64,000 bases of DNA from an uncultured Candidatus Melainabacteria bacterium. GTDB lineage: Bacteria; Cyanobacteriota; Vampirovibrionia; Gastranaerophilales; Gastranaerophilaceae. The stretch lies in NCBI GenBank assembly GCA_947570135.1, contig CANOTP010000001.1, forward strand, positions 124,001 to 188,000. Reading direction: 5' to 3'. Both the position numbers and the translations under genes were made by a program. This document shows positions 8,153-17,100 of the stretch, in pieces. The notes under the pieces were generated by a model. The model had not been told where the DNA came from, did no database searches, and worked only from the letters and a program-made list of their open reading frames with translations. The stretch's first letter is position 1. Each line of letters begins with the position of its first letter.

Positions 8153-8977
8153 ATGGAAAATATTAAGAGAATTAAATTAAGGGATTTTGAGATCGGTGGG
8201 GATAAGTTAACTATTCTCGCGGGTCCGTGTGCTATTGAAAGCCAAGAAATTTTAAATGAAACCGCGCAAGGTTTAAAAGAAATTACAAAAGAATTGGATA
8301 TAAATTTTGTGTTCAAGTCTTCATTTGATAAAGCAAACCGCTCATCAATCAATTCCTTCAGAGGGCCGGGGATTGAAAAGGGTTTGAAAATGCTTCAAGA
8401 GGTGAAGGATAAGTACGATTTACCGATTGTAACCGATATCCACACACCCGAACAGGCTGCGATTGCGGCAGAAGTTGCCGATATTATTCAAATTCCTGCG
8501 TTTTTATGCCGTCAGACCGATTTACTTGTCGCTGCAGCCAAAACAGGTAAAATTGTCAATATCAAAAAAGGGCAGTTTTTAGCGCCCGAGCAAATGGGAA
8601 GCTTGGTTAAAAAAGTTGAGGATTCGGGCAATACAAATATTATGTTGACAGATAGAGGTTCAAGTTTTGGTTATAACAACCTTGTAACAGATTTCAGAGG
8701 AATCCCTATAATGCAATCTTTTGGCTATCCTGTTGTGTTTGATGCAACTCACAGTGTTCAATTGCCTGGGGCTAACGGAACATGTTCAGGCGGTGACAGA
8801 AGATTTGTTCCAGTGTTAGCTAAAGCTGCAATGGCCGTCGGTGCTAATGTTTTATTTTTTGAAGTTCACCCTGAGCCTGATAAAGCGCTTTGTGACGGAC
8901 CTAACATGGTTGCACTGAAAGATGCCAAAGAACTTTTTGCTATGTGTAAGAAAATTTTTGAAGTTGTCAGAGGATAG
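8153..8977 (+). CDS. kdsA: 3-deoxy-8-phosphooctulonate (KDO-8-P) synthase
   Basis: Joins phosphoenolpyruvate and arabinose-5-phosphate to make KDO-8-phosphate for the LPS inner core. 274 residues, the usual length. LTILAGPCAIESQE near residue 20 and FKSSFDKANRSS near residue 55 are the family's substrate-binding motifs. DIHTPEQAAIAAEVADIIQI, CRQTDLL, KKGQFLAPEQM and VVFDATHSVQLPG follow in the expected order. The C-terminal FFEVHPEPDKALCDGPN is also typical. With lpxI, lpxB and an LptD-like gene in this window it indicates an LPS-bearing outer membrane. The promoter predicts a leaderless transcript. Confidence 0.96.
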   Translation: MENIKRIKLRDFEIGGDKLTILAGPCAIESQEILNETAQGLKEITKELDINFVFKSSFDKANRSSINSFRGPGIEKGLKMLQEVKDKYDLPIVTDIHTPEQAAIAAEVADIIQIPAFLCRQTDLLVAAAKTGKIVNIKKGQFLAPEQMGSLVKKVEDSGNTNIMLTDRGSSFGYNNLVTDFRGIPIMQSFGYPVVFDATHSVQLPGANGTCSGGDRRFVPVLAKAAMAVGANVLFFEVHPEPDKALCDGPNMVALKDAKELFAMCKKIFEVVRG

Positions 8978-8983
8978 CGTTAA

Positions 8984-9610
8984 ATGATATTAAAAACTTT
9001 TGTCGAAGGTCCGATTGACGCTAATAATTATCTTATAATTGATGAAAGAACAAATGATGCGGTCTTAATTGACTGTTCATCAGCGCGTCCCGAATTTATT
9101 AACGCAATAAAAGACTCAGGTGTTAATCTTAAATATATTCTTTTAACTCACGGACATTTTGACCACCTGCTGGGTGTCGATAAGTTTAAAGAAGTCTTCG
9201 GTGTTGATACTTATGTTGCGCAAGACGATATGGAACAGGTTAATCTTGTACCGAATATGATGCAGATGTTTGCTGGAATGGTGCCTGTAAATATTTCAGG
9301 TATCAGTCATTTTGTAAAAGACGGTGATGAATTTGTTATCGGCGATACAAAGATTAAGGCAATCTCAACCCCGGGGCATACGCAAGGCGGGATGTGCTAT
9401 CTTGTCGGTGATAAACTCTTTTCGGGCGATACGTTGTTTCAAGTAAGTGTGGGCAGATGCGACTTACCAGGCGGAAGCTTAAAAAATATTACAGACAGTA
9501 TTAAAAATAAACTGTTCACCTTGCCTGATGATACGGAAGTTTTTCCCGGGCACGGTGCTAAAACCACTATCGGTTTTGAGAAAAAATATAACGAAATTTT
9601 AAATATATAG
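8984..9610 (+). CDS. Metallo-beta-lactamase-fold hydrolase (glyoxalase II-like)
   Basis: A 208-residue cytosolic hydrolase. The metal-binding motif THGHFDHLLG is near residues 53-62, and the other ligands lie in STPGHTQGGMCYLVGDKLF, SGDTLF and VFPGHG. This set matches the GloB/YcbL-like branch of the superfamily, often active on thioesters such as S-lactoylglutathione. The substrate here is not known. It starts six bases after kdsA and is followed 13 bases later by pheS, so it is co-transcribed with them. Confidence 0.88.
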   Translation: MILKTFVEGPIDANNYLIIDERTNDAVLIDCSSARPEFINAIKDSGVNLKYILLTHGHFDHLLGVDKFKEVFGVDTYVAQDDMEQVNLVPNMMQMFAGMVPVNISGISHFVKDGDEFVIGDTKIKAISTPGHTQGGMCYLVGDKLFSGDTLFQVSVGRCDLPGGSLKNITDSIKNKLFTLPDDTEVFPGHGAKTTIGFEKKYNEILNI

Positions 9611-9623
9611 AGGTTAAATAAAA

Positions 9624-10661
9624 ATGAAGGAACAATTAGAAAAAATTTATTCAAGTGCTGTAGCAGATATTGATAAAGCTGCAACCGTTAAAGATTTAGA
9701 AGATATAAAATTCAAATATTTAAGCCGTAAAGGTGAGTTTAACGAAATTAAAAAAGGTTTAAAAGACTTATCACCTGAAGATAAAAGGGTTGTTGGTTCC
9801 TTAGCTAACGAGATTACTCAAAAACTTGAATCATCAATTAGTGAAAAGTTCAAAGTTTTCTATGAACAAGAGTTAAATAAAAAACTTGAAAAAGAAAGAA
9901 TTGATGTAACTCTTCCTGGTCAGTACGTTCCAATGGGACATGTTCACCCGCTTACATCAACAACAAACGAAATTGTTTCAATATTCCAAAGTTTAGGATT
10001 TTCTGTTGTATCTAATGAAAATTCTCCTGAAGTTGAAACGGAATACTTTAACTTTGATATGTTGAATGTTCCAAAAGATCACCCTGCACGTGATATGCAG
10101 GACACTTTCTACACAAATGTTGCGCCAAATGTAATTTTAAGAAGCCAAACATCAGGTGCTCAAATTCACGCTATGGAAGGTAAAAATCCGCCAATCAGAG
10201 TTATTGCACCGGGTAGAGTTTACAGAAACGAAAATATTAATTCGCGTAAAAACAACTTCTTCCACCAGATTGAAGGGCTTTACGTTGATAAAGATATAAC
10301 ATTTGGGGATTTGAAAGGTGTTTTAAACGAATTTATCAGACTATATTTCGGAGCAAGCCGTCCTACAAGATTCAGAAGCAGTTTCTTCCCGTTCACGGAG
10401 CCTTCTGCCGAAATTGACGTTCAATGTATTATGTGTGAAGGTAAAGGATGCAGAACATGTTCAGGCACAGGCTGGTTAGAAATCTTAGGTGCAGGCATGG
10501 TTGACCCGAACGTATTACGTGGTGTCGGTATTGATCCTGATGTGTATTCAGGATTTGCTTTCGGTATGGGAGTTGAAAGATTGGCTATGCTTAAGTATGC
10601 AGTTGACGACATCAGATTGTTCTTTAATAATGATGTAAGATTTTTAGAGCAGTTTAAGTAA
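9624..10661 (+). CDS. pheS: Phenylalanyl-tRNA synthetase alpha subunit
   Basis: Charges tRNA-Phe as an alpha2-beta2 complex with PheT. 345 residues, typical for the bacterial alpha subunit. The N-terminal coiled-coil part ends around residue 90. Catalytic motifs follow in order: HPLTSTTNEIVSIFQSLGF, DHPARDMQDTFY, LRSQTSGAQIHAM, GRVYRNE, FHQIEGLYVD, RSSFFPFTEPSAEIDV and GFAFGMGVERLAMLKY. pheT is not adjacent; the next gene is rseP. A CxxC-GxG-CxxC-like stretch (MCEGKGCRTCSGTGW) is the family's usual cysteine-rich insert. Confidence 0.97.
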   Translation: MKEQLEKIYSSAVADIDKAATVKDLEDIKFKYLSRKGEFNEIKKGLKDLSPEDKRVVGSLANEITQKLESSISEKFKVFYEQELNKKLEKERIDVTLPGQYVPMGHVHPLTSTTNEIVSIFQSLGFSVVSNENSPEVETEYFNFDMLNVPKDHPARDMQDTFYTNVAPNVILRSQTSGAQIHAMEGKNPPIRVIAPGRVYRNENINSRKNNFFHQIEGLYVDKDITFGDLKGVLNEFIRLYFGASRPTRFRSSFFPFTEPSAEIDVQCIMCEGKGCRTCSGTGWLEILGAGMVDPNVLRGVGIDPDVYSGFAFGMGVERLAMLKYAVDDIRLFFNNDVRFLEQFK

Positions 10662-10704
10662 TCGCCCTCCACGGGATTTTTACAGCAAATAAAATGAGGT
10701 ATTT

Positions 10705-12072
10705 ATGTCAATAGTTATAATGATTTTACTGTTAGGATTTTTAATCCTGATTCACGAAATGGGACATTTCTTCGCGGCAAGAGCGCTGGGAATCAAAGTT
10801 TCAAAATTTGCGTTGGGATTTCCTATTGGACCTACTTTGTGGAGTAAAAAAATCGGTGATGTAGAATACCTTATTCATGCTTGTTTAATCGGCGGATACG
10901 TAGCGTTTCCTGATGATGAAAAGGATTCGGATTTGCCGTTGGATTCAAAAGAAAGATTTGTGAACAATCCCGTTTGGAAAAGAATGATTGTAATCTCAGC
11001 AGGCGTTTTGATGAACCTTGTGGTAGCGTTTTTACTTGTGTTTATCGTTGCAGGTGTTTGGGGCGAATTACCGTCAGGACGTCAGGAAGTTTTTGCGGGC
11101 AAAGTTTTAACGGAAAGTAATTCTCCTGCATATCTTGGTGGAATGCAAAACGGTGACAGGATTCTTACAATCAATGGTTCAAAAATTAATTCAGGTTATG
11201 CGTTTACTACATACATTAAAAACAGTGCGGCTTATGACGGAAAGGTTGAAAAAGCAACTTTAGATGAAAATATTGCAAAACTTGAAAACTTAAATAAAGG
11301 TATAACTAAAGAAGCTGTTATCGCAGACGGTACGGTTGTTAAGCTTCCTCAAGGATTAACCGAGTCTGAACTTAAACTGAGCGATGATATTTTAAAAGGT
11401 GTTGCGTTTTATAAAGATAATCAGTTAAAACTTAGTGTAAACCAAGTTAAACTAAGAGATGAACTTGTCGGAAAAACGACTTACAAAGCTGACGGCACTT
11501 TAACTTTAGAAGATATAGCTTACGCAATATCTGATAACGTCAGACCGTTAGATATTGTTGTTTCTCGCGGTGGAGAAAAAGTTCAATTAAAAACGATTTA
11601 CCCTGATAAAGAAGGTTTAATCAGGGTTATGCCGAAAATCGAGGCGATAACGGTTGAAACAAAAAACCTGCCGCAGATTGTAAAAGAAGGTTCAAAGTAT
11701 CTTTGGAAACAGACTGCCATGCAAATTTACGGATTTTATCAGCTTGTAACAGGTAAAATCCCTGCAAAAGAGATGCATGGTATAGTTGCTGTTGCAAAAA
11801 TCGGCGGTGATGTAATAAATAATGGCGGATTAGCTTCAGGTTTGTTGTTAACTGCGATAATCTCAGCTTGGCTTGCTATACTTAATTTCTTGCCGATACC
11901 TGCTTTAGATGGCGGACACATGATGTTTTTAATTATTGAAAAACTCAGAGGAAAACCTGTCAGTGAGAAGGCTATAGAAATTTCAAGCACTGTATTTTTC
12001 GCAATAATTGTAATATTGGCGTTTTTGTTGATATTTAATGATGTTTACGCGCTTGTGACACATAAACTTTAA
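10705..12072 (+). CDS. rseP: RIP metalloprotease (site-2 protease) RseP
   Basis: An intramembrane zinc protease of the RseP/RasP family, which cuts anti-sigma factors or remnant signal peptides within the membrane. 455 residues. HExxH is HEMGH at residues 17-21 in the first transmembrane helix. A PDZ-like part lies around 125-165 (GMQNGDRILTINGSKI). The third ligand motif FLPIPALDGGH is near residue 395-405, and further helices follow. An ECF sigma/anti-sigma pair is also encoded in this window (48402-49253), a possible client, but that link is inference. It is the last gene of the kdsA-pheS run. Confidence 0.93.
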   Translation: MSIVIMILLLGFLILIHEMGHFFAARALGIKVSKFALGFPIGPTLWSKKIGDVEYLIHACLIGGYVAFPDDEKDSDLPLDSKERFVNNPVWKRMIVISAGVLMNLVVAFLLVFIVAGVWGELPSGRQEVFAGKVLTESNSPAYLGGMQNGDRILTINGSKINSGYAFTTYIKNSAAYDGKVEKATLDENIAKLENLNKGITKEAVIADGTVVKLPQGLTESELKLSDDILKGVAFYKDNQLKLSVNQVKLRDELVGKTTYKADGTLTLEDIAYAISDNVRPLDIVVSRGGEKVQLKTIYPDKEGLIRVMPKIEAITVETKNLPQIVKEGSKYLWKQTAMQIYGFYQLVTGKIPAKEMHGIVAVAKIGGDVINNGGLASGLLLTAIISAWLAILNFLPIPALDGGHMMFLIIEKLRGKPVSEKAIEISSTVFFAIIVILAFLLIFNDVYALVTHKL

Positions 12073-12106
12073 GCCCTGCAATGACGAAACATCCCGCGGC
12101 GAAGCA

Positions 12107-12240
12107 CCCCCGCGGAGCGCGTTTACCTAGCAAGGAAAAACCATAATCGGTAGCAGAGTACCCCGTGTGGCGATTACTCCCCGCGGAGCGCATAAACTTG
12201 GCAAAGAGTAAGGTAACTGGTAGCAAAGTACGGTACGAAG
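12107..12240. repeat. Two degenerate copies of a ~71-base direct repeat, GC-rich
   Basis: CCCCGCGGAGCGC occurs at 12108-12120 and again at 12179-12191. Each is followed at similar spacing by a GCAAG/GCAAA and a GGTAGCA[GA]AGTA block (12149 and 12219). The base composition is clearly richer in G+C than the flanking genes. It fills the gap between the convergent rseP and rlmH genes. Confidence 0.7.
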
Positions 12241-12243
12241 TAC

Positions 12244-12714
12244 CTATTTGTGGTAGGTTTCACCCTTGATAATTTTGAACGCGCGGTAAATCTGCTCAAC
12301 AAGAATTAATCTTGCAAACTGATGCAGAAATGTCATTTTTGACATACTCATTTTAAAATTTGCGCGTTTCGAAACGTTTTTACCGATTCCGCAGGATGAA
12401 CCGATTACAAACACGATTTCCTGTACTCCGTCGTTTGTAAGTTCGGTAATTTTATCCGCAAATTCTTCGCTTGATAATTGTTTTCCTTCGATTTCCATTG
12501 TGATAACATAATCAAGCGGTTTTATGTTTGATAAAATCTTTTCGCCTTCATTTTCAAGTATTTTATTTGTCAGGTTTTCGTCTTTAATTTCAATCGGGGA
12601 AAGTTCAATGATTGATACAGACGCATAAGGCGTAAGCCTTTTCATAAATTCATCTATCCCTTGACTTAAGAATTTTTCTTTAATTTTACCAAGTGCTATA
12701 ATTTTAATTTTCAA
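12244..12714 (-). CDS. rlmH: 23S rRNA pseudouridine-1915 N3-methyltransferase RlmH
   Basis: A SPOUT-class methyltransferase acting on pseudouridine 1915 in helix 69 of 23S rRNA. The C-terminal knot region is present: IVFVIGSSCGIG, then KMSMSKMTFLHQFARLILVEQIYRAF and GETYHK at the end. The start is uncertain. TTG at 12714 gives KIKIIALGKIKE right at the N-terminus (156 residues), as in other family members. GTG at 12729 adds five residues. Either way it overlaps the end of the mscS-like gene. The usual G after FVIGGS is S-C-G here, a small deviation. Confidence 0.9.
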   Translation of the reverse strand: MKIKIIALGKIKEKFLSQGIDEFMKRLTPYASVSIIELSPIEIKDENLTNKILENEGEKILSNIKPLDYVITMEIEGKQLSSEEFADKITELTNDGVQEIVFVIGSSCGIGKNVSKRANFKMSMSKMTFLHQFARLILVEQIYRAFKIIKGETYHK

Positions 12715-13525
12715 CTTTTGTATTGTCACTTTCTATATAGATTGAGCTGGACGGGAATGCAAAATCAATATTTGCCGCTCTGTATTTTTGTATAATTTCT
12801 TCCAAAAATTCGCCACGAACTTTTAAGAATTTATCGTAAGAACCTGATTTTACGTATCCGCGGAATCTTATATTTATTGAACTTTCTCCTAAATCGTGTA
12901 CGGCAACAGTAAATTCGTTGTGGATTTCTTTATGATTAATGGCTGTTTCTTTCAGTATATTTTGAGCAAGTTGAATCTTAGCATTGTCGGTTGAATACAC
13001 AACCCCGAAAGTTATATTTATGAATCTTTTCTTGGCTCGTGATACGTTTGTTATTACTGCGTTTGCTGCAACGTTATTTGGTATGTTAATTAAAAAGTGG
13101 TCTAAATCTCTTATTTTTGTTGAGCGGATGTTAATATCTTCAATGTAACCTTCGATTCCGTTAATTTTAACGTAATCACCGATTTTATATACGTGATCGG
13201 ATAGTATTTCAAGGCTTCCGAAGATATTAGCTAATGCGTCTTTTGCAGCCATACCGACTGCGATACCGCCTATTCCGAAACCTGCCAGAATTGATGAAAT
13301 TGAATAACCTTGGCTTTGCAAAAGTCCTGTTATTGCGATAAATATAATTATTGCTTTTAACAGTTTCATTATAATCGGTATGAATCTTAACAGAGGCGAA
13401 TTTGATTCCTGATTACGAATTTTTTCTATAATTTTTCTGTCAATAACGTCAATTATGGTAAACAAAACAATGATTAATACTATGTTTATACCCAGAGCGA
13501 TTAAACCTTTTTCCCAGTTTGGCAT
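12704..13525 (-). CDS. MscS-family mechanosensitive channel
   Basis: A 273-residue inner-membrane channel that probably opens on osmotic downshock. Three hydrophobic segments (about 8-28, 50-68 and 72-100) precede the beta domain. The pore-lining helix SSILAGFGIGGIAVGMAAKDALANIFGS has the Gly/Ala packing pattern typical of MscS TM3. The beta domain follows with GDYVKINGIEGYIEDINIRSTKIRDLD and PNN, then the C-terminal alpha/beta part. Length and order match small MscS proteins such as E. coli MscS. Its 3' end overlaps rlmH by about 10 bases, so the two are co-transcribed. Confidence 0.92.
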   Translation of the reverse strand: MPNWEKGLIALGINIVLIIVLFTIIDVIDRKIIEKIRNQESNSPLLRFIPIIMKLLKAIIIFIAITGLLQSQGYSISSILAGFGIGGIAVGMAAKDALANIFGSLEILSDHVYKIGDYVKINGIEGYIEDINIRSTKIRDLDHFLINIPNNVAANAVITNVSRAKKRFINITFGVVYSTDNAKIQLAQNILKETAINHKEIHNEFTVAVHDLGESSINIRFRGYVKSGSYDKFLKVRGEFLEEIIQKYRAANIDFAFPSSSIYIESDNTKVEN

Positions 13526-13634
13526 TGTTTTATCCTTTCATTTATTTTATTATATAGACTAAATGGTTAATGTAAATATTTTATAAATATTTTTACTTTA
13601 GTTATGAATTTGGTAAACTGTATAAAAGAGGGAT

Positions 13635-15605
13635 ATGTATAAGAACACGTTTAAAATAGCGGTACTGGTTATAGTTTTATGTTTCGGGTTTTTATTTGCA
13701 AGGGTTTATCAGCCTGCAGGGAAGACTGTCCGGATATACAAAAACGCCTTAAAAGATTACGATAACGGGAATTTTTCAAATTCATATTATTTATTTTCTC
13801 GTGTAGGGTATTTATCTGCGTTAAAGCCAATGGCAATGTATCGTCAAGGGTTATGCGCCAAAGCTTTGGGTGATAAGAAGACTGAGTTAAAAATTTATCA
13901 AAAACTGTTTAAATATTATCCATCAAGTAAATTGAGTATGGAAGCAAGATATCAGGCAGGACAGCTGCTTATTGATGAAAATCCTTTACTTGCTCAAAAG
14001 TATTTTAATGCTGTATCTAAATCTGACATTGATGAAGATTATAGGATTGCCTCAGCATACTATCAGGCAAGGATTGAGGCCGGCAGATTAAGGTATTCAA
14101 AATCACCTTTTAAAAATAAAAAATTCGAAAAAGTTGAACAGGCTTTTCGTGAATATTTAGAGCATGCACCTGACGGAAGATTAGCTGTTAATGTTGTAAA
14201 TACATGGAAAAAGTTTAACCCCGAATTATCAACATCTGATGCACTTTTGGTTTCAAAAGCATACTATTTGGCATCTATGTATAATGATGCGGATGCCGTA
14301 TTGAATGATTCAAAAGAAACCTGGGCGCTAAAAGCTTCGATTGCTTACTCTAAAAAGAATGTTGAAAAAACTAAAACTTTGGTTGAAGAAGGTATATTAA
14401 AATATGCGGATGCGGTATCCGATGAAGATTACAAACGGGCGGTCAGAGATTATTTGAAAATATTTAAAGATGATGATAAATATACTTACACTTCAAAACT
14501 TTTCTCTTTAGCCAAGGGTAAAAATAAGGATTATATTTGGAATTTGAAGTGTGAAACTTCTCCAAAAGCAGAAAAAGCCGCATGTTTTAACTCATTATAT
14601 GCTAATTATCCTAATGGTGAATACGCGCAATACGCGCTGTATCAGTTGTTTAAGCTTGCACTTGCAAATAAGAATTATGCAGAAGTAAAAAAACTTGCTC
14701 ATGACTATTTGAATCGTTTTTCAGAGTCAGAAAACGCGGCAGAGGTAATGTTTTGGCTTGGTAAAACCGAGTTAAAATACTCCCGCAGGGCTGATGCTAT
14801 GAACTGTTTTCAGGAAGTTATCAAAAAATACCCCGATTCATATTACGCGTATCGTGCGTTTTGGATTTTAAACAGCGTCGGACCTGCCGTTATTAAGGCA
14901 TCTTTAGAGTATAAACCTGTTGTATACCCATATAAAATGCCTTCAAAAGGTGATTTTTTACATGATTTGATGTCAGTTGATGATTATGATTTGATTGCAA
15001 AATTTTCAAAAGATGAATTTATAAAAAGCTGGGTTGAGTATAAAAAAGGTAACTATTCAAGATCAGCTCTTATTGCACGCGATGCTATGGCAAAAGTTGA
15101 CGTAAAACCCGTAAAAAATGATTTGCGTTGGCGTCTTGTTTATCCGCAGAATTATTATATCCAGGTTCACGGGTATGCAAGGCAGTTTAAAAATAATGAC
15201 GCTTTAATTATGTCAATTATAAGAGAAGAAAGTTATTTTAACTCAGAAGCCCAAAGTGGTGTCGGCGCGATGGGGTTAATGCAGTTGATGCCGTCAACTG
15301 CGCACGAAATCGGGCAGAAAAACGGGCTTGAGTTTAATACCCAATACTTGTTAAATCCTGAGTTAAATATAAAACTTGGAAATATGTATTTTTCAACAAT
15401 TCGTGGAATGCTCGAAAATAAAGATGTTCACGCGGTCGCTGCTTATAATGGTGGAATCGGTTCGGTTTCAAAATGGAAAGCTGATTTAAAATACAGTGAT
15501 ATTGATGAGTTTGTTGAGCAGATTCCGTATGAAGAAACCCAAACTTATGTGAAAAAAGTTTTCAGGAGCTACTGGAACTACACAAGAATATACCAAGAAC
15601 AGTAA
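13635..15605 (+). CDS. Soluble lytic transglycosylase (Slt-like)
   Basis: Cleaves peptidoglycan between MurNAc and GlcNAc, leaving 1,6-anhydroMurNAc. 656 residues, close to Slt70. An N-terminal hydrophobic segment (residues 7-24) is a signal peptide or anchor. Residues about 35-470 are helical repeats (YDNGNFSNSYYLF, MYRQGLCAKALGDKK, VMFWLGKTELKYSRRADAMN), the TPR-like doughnut domain. The catalytic SLT domain near 520-650 reads IIREESYFNSEAQSGVGAMG, with catalytic Glu near 531, then LMQLMPSTA and AAYNGGIGSVSKW. It is followed closely by a SpoIID-like gene, another cell-wall factor. Confidence 0.93.
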   Translation: MYKNTFKIAVLVIVLCFGFLFARVYQPAGKTVRIYKNALKDYDNGNFSNSYYLFSRVGYLSALKPMAMYRQGLCAKALGDKKTELKIYQKLFKYYPSSKLSMEARYQAGQLLIDENPLLAQKYFNAVSKSDIDEDYRIASAYYQARIEAGRLRYSKSPFKNKKFEKVEQAFREYLEHAPDGRLAVNVVNTWKKFNPELSTSDALLVSKAYYLASMYNDADAVLNDSKETWALKASIAYSKKNVEKTKTLVEEGILKYADAVSDEDYKRAVRDYLKIFKDDDKYTYTSKLFSLAKGKNKDYIWNLKCETSPKAEKAACFNSLYANYPNGEYAQYALYQLFKLALANKNYAEVKKLAHDYLNRFSESENAAEVMFWLGKTELKYSRRADAMNCFQEVIKKYPDSYYAYRAFWILNSVGPAVIKASLEYKPVVYPYKMPSKGDFLHDLMSVDDYDLIAKFSKDEFIKSWVEYKKGNYSRSALIARDAMAKVDVKPVKNDLRWRLVYPQNYYIQVHGYARQFKNNDALIMSIIREESYFNSEAQSGVGAMGLMQLMPSTAHEIGQKNGLEFNTQYLLNPELNIKLGNMYFSTIRGMLENKDVHAVAAYNGGIGSVSKWKADLKYSDIDEFVEQIPYEETQTYVKKVFRSYWNYTRIYQEQ

Positions 15606-15658
15606 AAATCATACTTTTGGTTTATTACAATTTCGGTGAAAGTGCTAAAATAAAGACT

Positions 15659-16525
15659 ATGAGAAAGATTATAATTACAATAGCTGTCATATTATTTAAC
15701 TTGGTAATAACAAATCCGAGTTACGCGATAAAAATAGGATTATTGACTCAAGTCGAAGAAGCAGGAATAGGGACAAATGTTGACGGGCGTTTGATTGACG
15801 TTCATACTAATAAAACTGTATGTACAACTACCGCCATGAAGGGTTATGTTCTTGTTCCGTACAAAAACGATATTGCCATAAAATCAGGGGGTAAATATTA
15901 TACTTTAGGTACCGAGTCTGTTGTACTTCGCCCTGATAAAGACGGTTATGTGAGTACAAAAGGCAAATGGTATCACGGAAAGTTAATGATTAAAAATCTT
16001 AACGGCAAGCTTACCGTGATTAATGATATTGATTTAGAAAATTATTTAAAAGGGGTCGTGCCTTCTGAAATGCCTGCGGCATGGGAATTTGAAGCTTTAA
16101 AAGCTCAAGCGATTGCTGCAAGAAGTTTTGCGCTTGCAAATCTTGGCAAACAGTCAAAGTTCGGGTATGACCTGAAGGATAACACCGAAGATCAAGCTTA
16201 TGGCGGAGCATCAGCAGAAACAAATATTACCAATAAGGCGGTAGATGAAACCCACGGGCTTGTTTTAACTTATGATATGCAGATAATTTCTGCGTATTAT
16301 TCAGCATCAGCGGGCGGGCAAACTTCAACTTCTGTTTGGGGTGGGCATGTTCCGTATTTGAGGTCTGTCCCTTCATTTGATGATAATGTAAAGAAAAACG
16401 GGCATGGCGTGGGCATGTCGCAGCATGGCGCTAATAATTTAGCAAAACAAGGTTACAATGCTTATCAAATTTTACAATATTTCTACCAAAATGTGAAATT
16501 TGCCAAGCTTAATCAAGAGGGGTAA
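15659..16525 (+). CDS. SpoIID/LytB-domain protein (short form)
   Basis: 288 residues from the ATG at 15659, chosen because it starts a clean signal peptide (MRKIIITIAVILF to SYA). Family members such as SpoIID are lytic transglycosylases, or amidase enhancers such as LytB. The domain core is present: NDIDLENYLKGVVPSEMPAA, EALKAQAIAARSFALANLGK, VLTYDMQIISAYYSASAGG and later GHGVGMSQHGANNLAKQG. The stretch between RSVPSFDD and GHGVGMS is only a few residues, shorter than I expect for the family, so an internal deletion or a minimal variant is possible. It lies right after the lytic transglycosylase gene. Confidence 0.85.
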   Translation: MRKIIITIAVILFNLVITNPSYAIKIGLLTQVEEAGIGTNVDGRLIDVHTNKTVCTTTAMKGYVLVPYKNDIAIKSGGKYYTLGTESVVLRPDKDGYVSTKGKWYHGKLMIKNLNGKLTVINDIDLENYLKGVVPSEMPAAWEFEALKAQAIAARSFALANLGKQSKFGYDLKDNTEDQAYGGASAETNITNKAVDETHGLVLTYDMQIISAYYSASAGGQTSTSVWGGHVPYLRSVPSFDDNVKKNGHGVGMSQHGANNLAKQGYNAYQILQYFYQNVKFAKLNQEG

Positions 16526-16612
16526 ACTCTTGCTATGAAAGGTTTTTTGGATATGTCTGTCGGTATATATTAACTATAACTGGATTCTTTCAAAAAATAT
16601 TATCTAAAACCC

Positions 16613-16640
16613 TTGACAGGACTGTAAAAAATGTTATAAT
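16613..16640 (+). promoter_or_regulatory. Consensus promoter of the HU gene
   Basis: TTGACA (16613-16618), a 16-base spacer and TATAAT (16635-16640). This is the best sigma-70 promoter in the window and fits high HU expression. Confidence 0.85.
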
Positions 16641-16710
16641 AATTTAGTCGATTACACACATACTGCGGTTAATGGTTATACCCCGCAGACAAGGAAGAAG
16701 GAGGTTCGTA

Positions 16711-16983
16711 ATGAACAAAGAAGAATTAGTAAAAGAAGTATCAAAAAAAGCAAAAGTTTCTCAAAAAGCTACTGCTGACATCTTATCAGCTACATTAGAA
16801 ACTATCCAAAAAACAGTTTCTAAAGGTAAAAAAGTTACATTAGTTGGCTTTGGTACTTTTGAAGCTCGCAAAAGAGCTGCTAGAACAGGCAGAAACCCTC
16901 AAACAGGTGCAGCTTTGAAAATCGCTGCTAAAACTGTTCCAGCTTTCTCAGCAGGTAAAAAATTCAAAGAACTTGTTAAGTAA
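16711..16983 (+). CDS. DNA-binding protein HU
   Basis: A 90-residue nucleoid protein that bends and packages DNA as a dimer. The start MNKEELVKEVSKKAKVS is chosen over the in-frame ATG at 16672. It has AAGGAGG seven bases upstream and matches the family's N-terminus. The beta-arm signature GFGTFEARKRAARTGRNPQT is intact, and the C-terminus AGKKFKELVK is typical. A perfect terminator follows at 17012. It forms a single-gene unit. Confidence 0.97.
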   Translation: MNKEELVKEVSKKAKVSQKATADILSATLETIQKTVSKGKKVTLVGFGTFEARKRAARTGRNPQTGAALKIAAKTVPAFSAGKKFKELVK

Positions 16984-17011
16984 TTTCAATTACTTAAATA
17001 AAAGTTTTGCG

Positions 17012-17041
17012 GCAGGTAATCATTTGATTACCTGCTTTTTT
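17012..17041 (+). terminator. Intrinsic terminator of the HU gene
   Basis: GCAGGTAATC/GATTACCTGC ten-base perfect stem with ATTT loop and a T-run. Confidence 0.95.
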
Positions 17042-17100
17042 AATAAAAACTTGAATAATACACGGTTTCGTGCTACCATTTTTATTATTAGGGAGGAATT

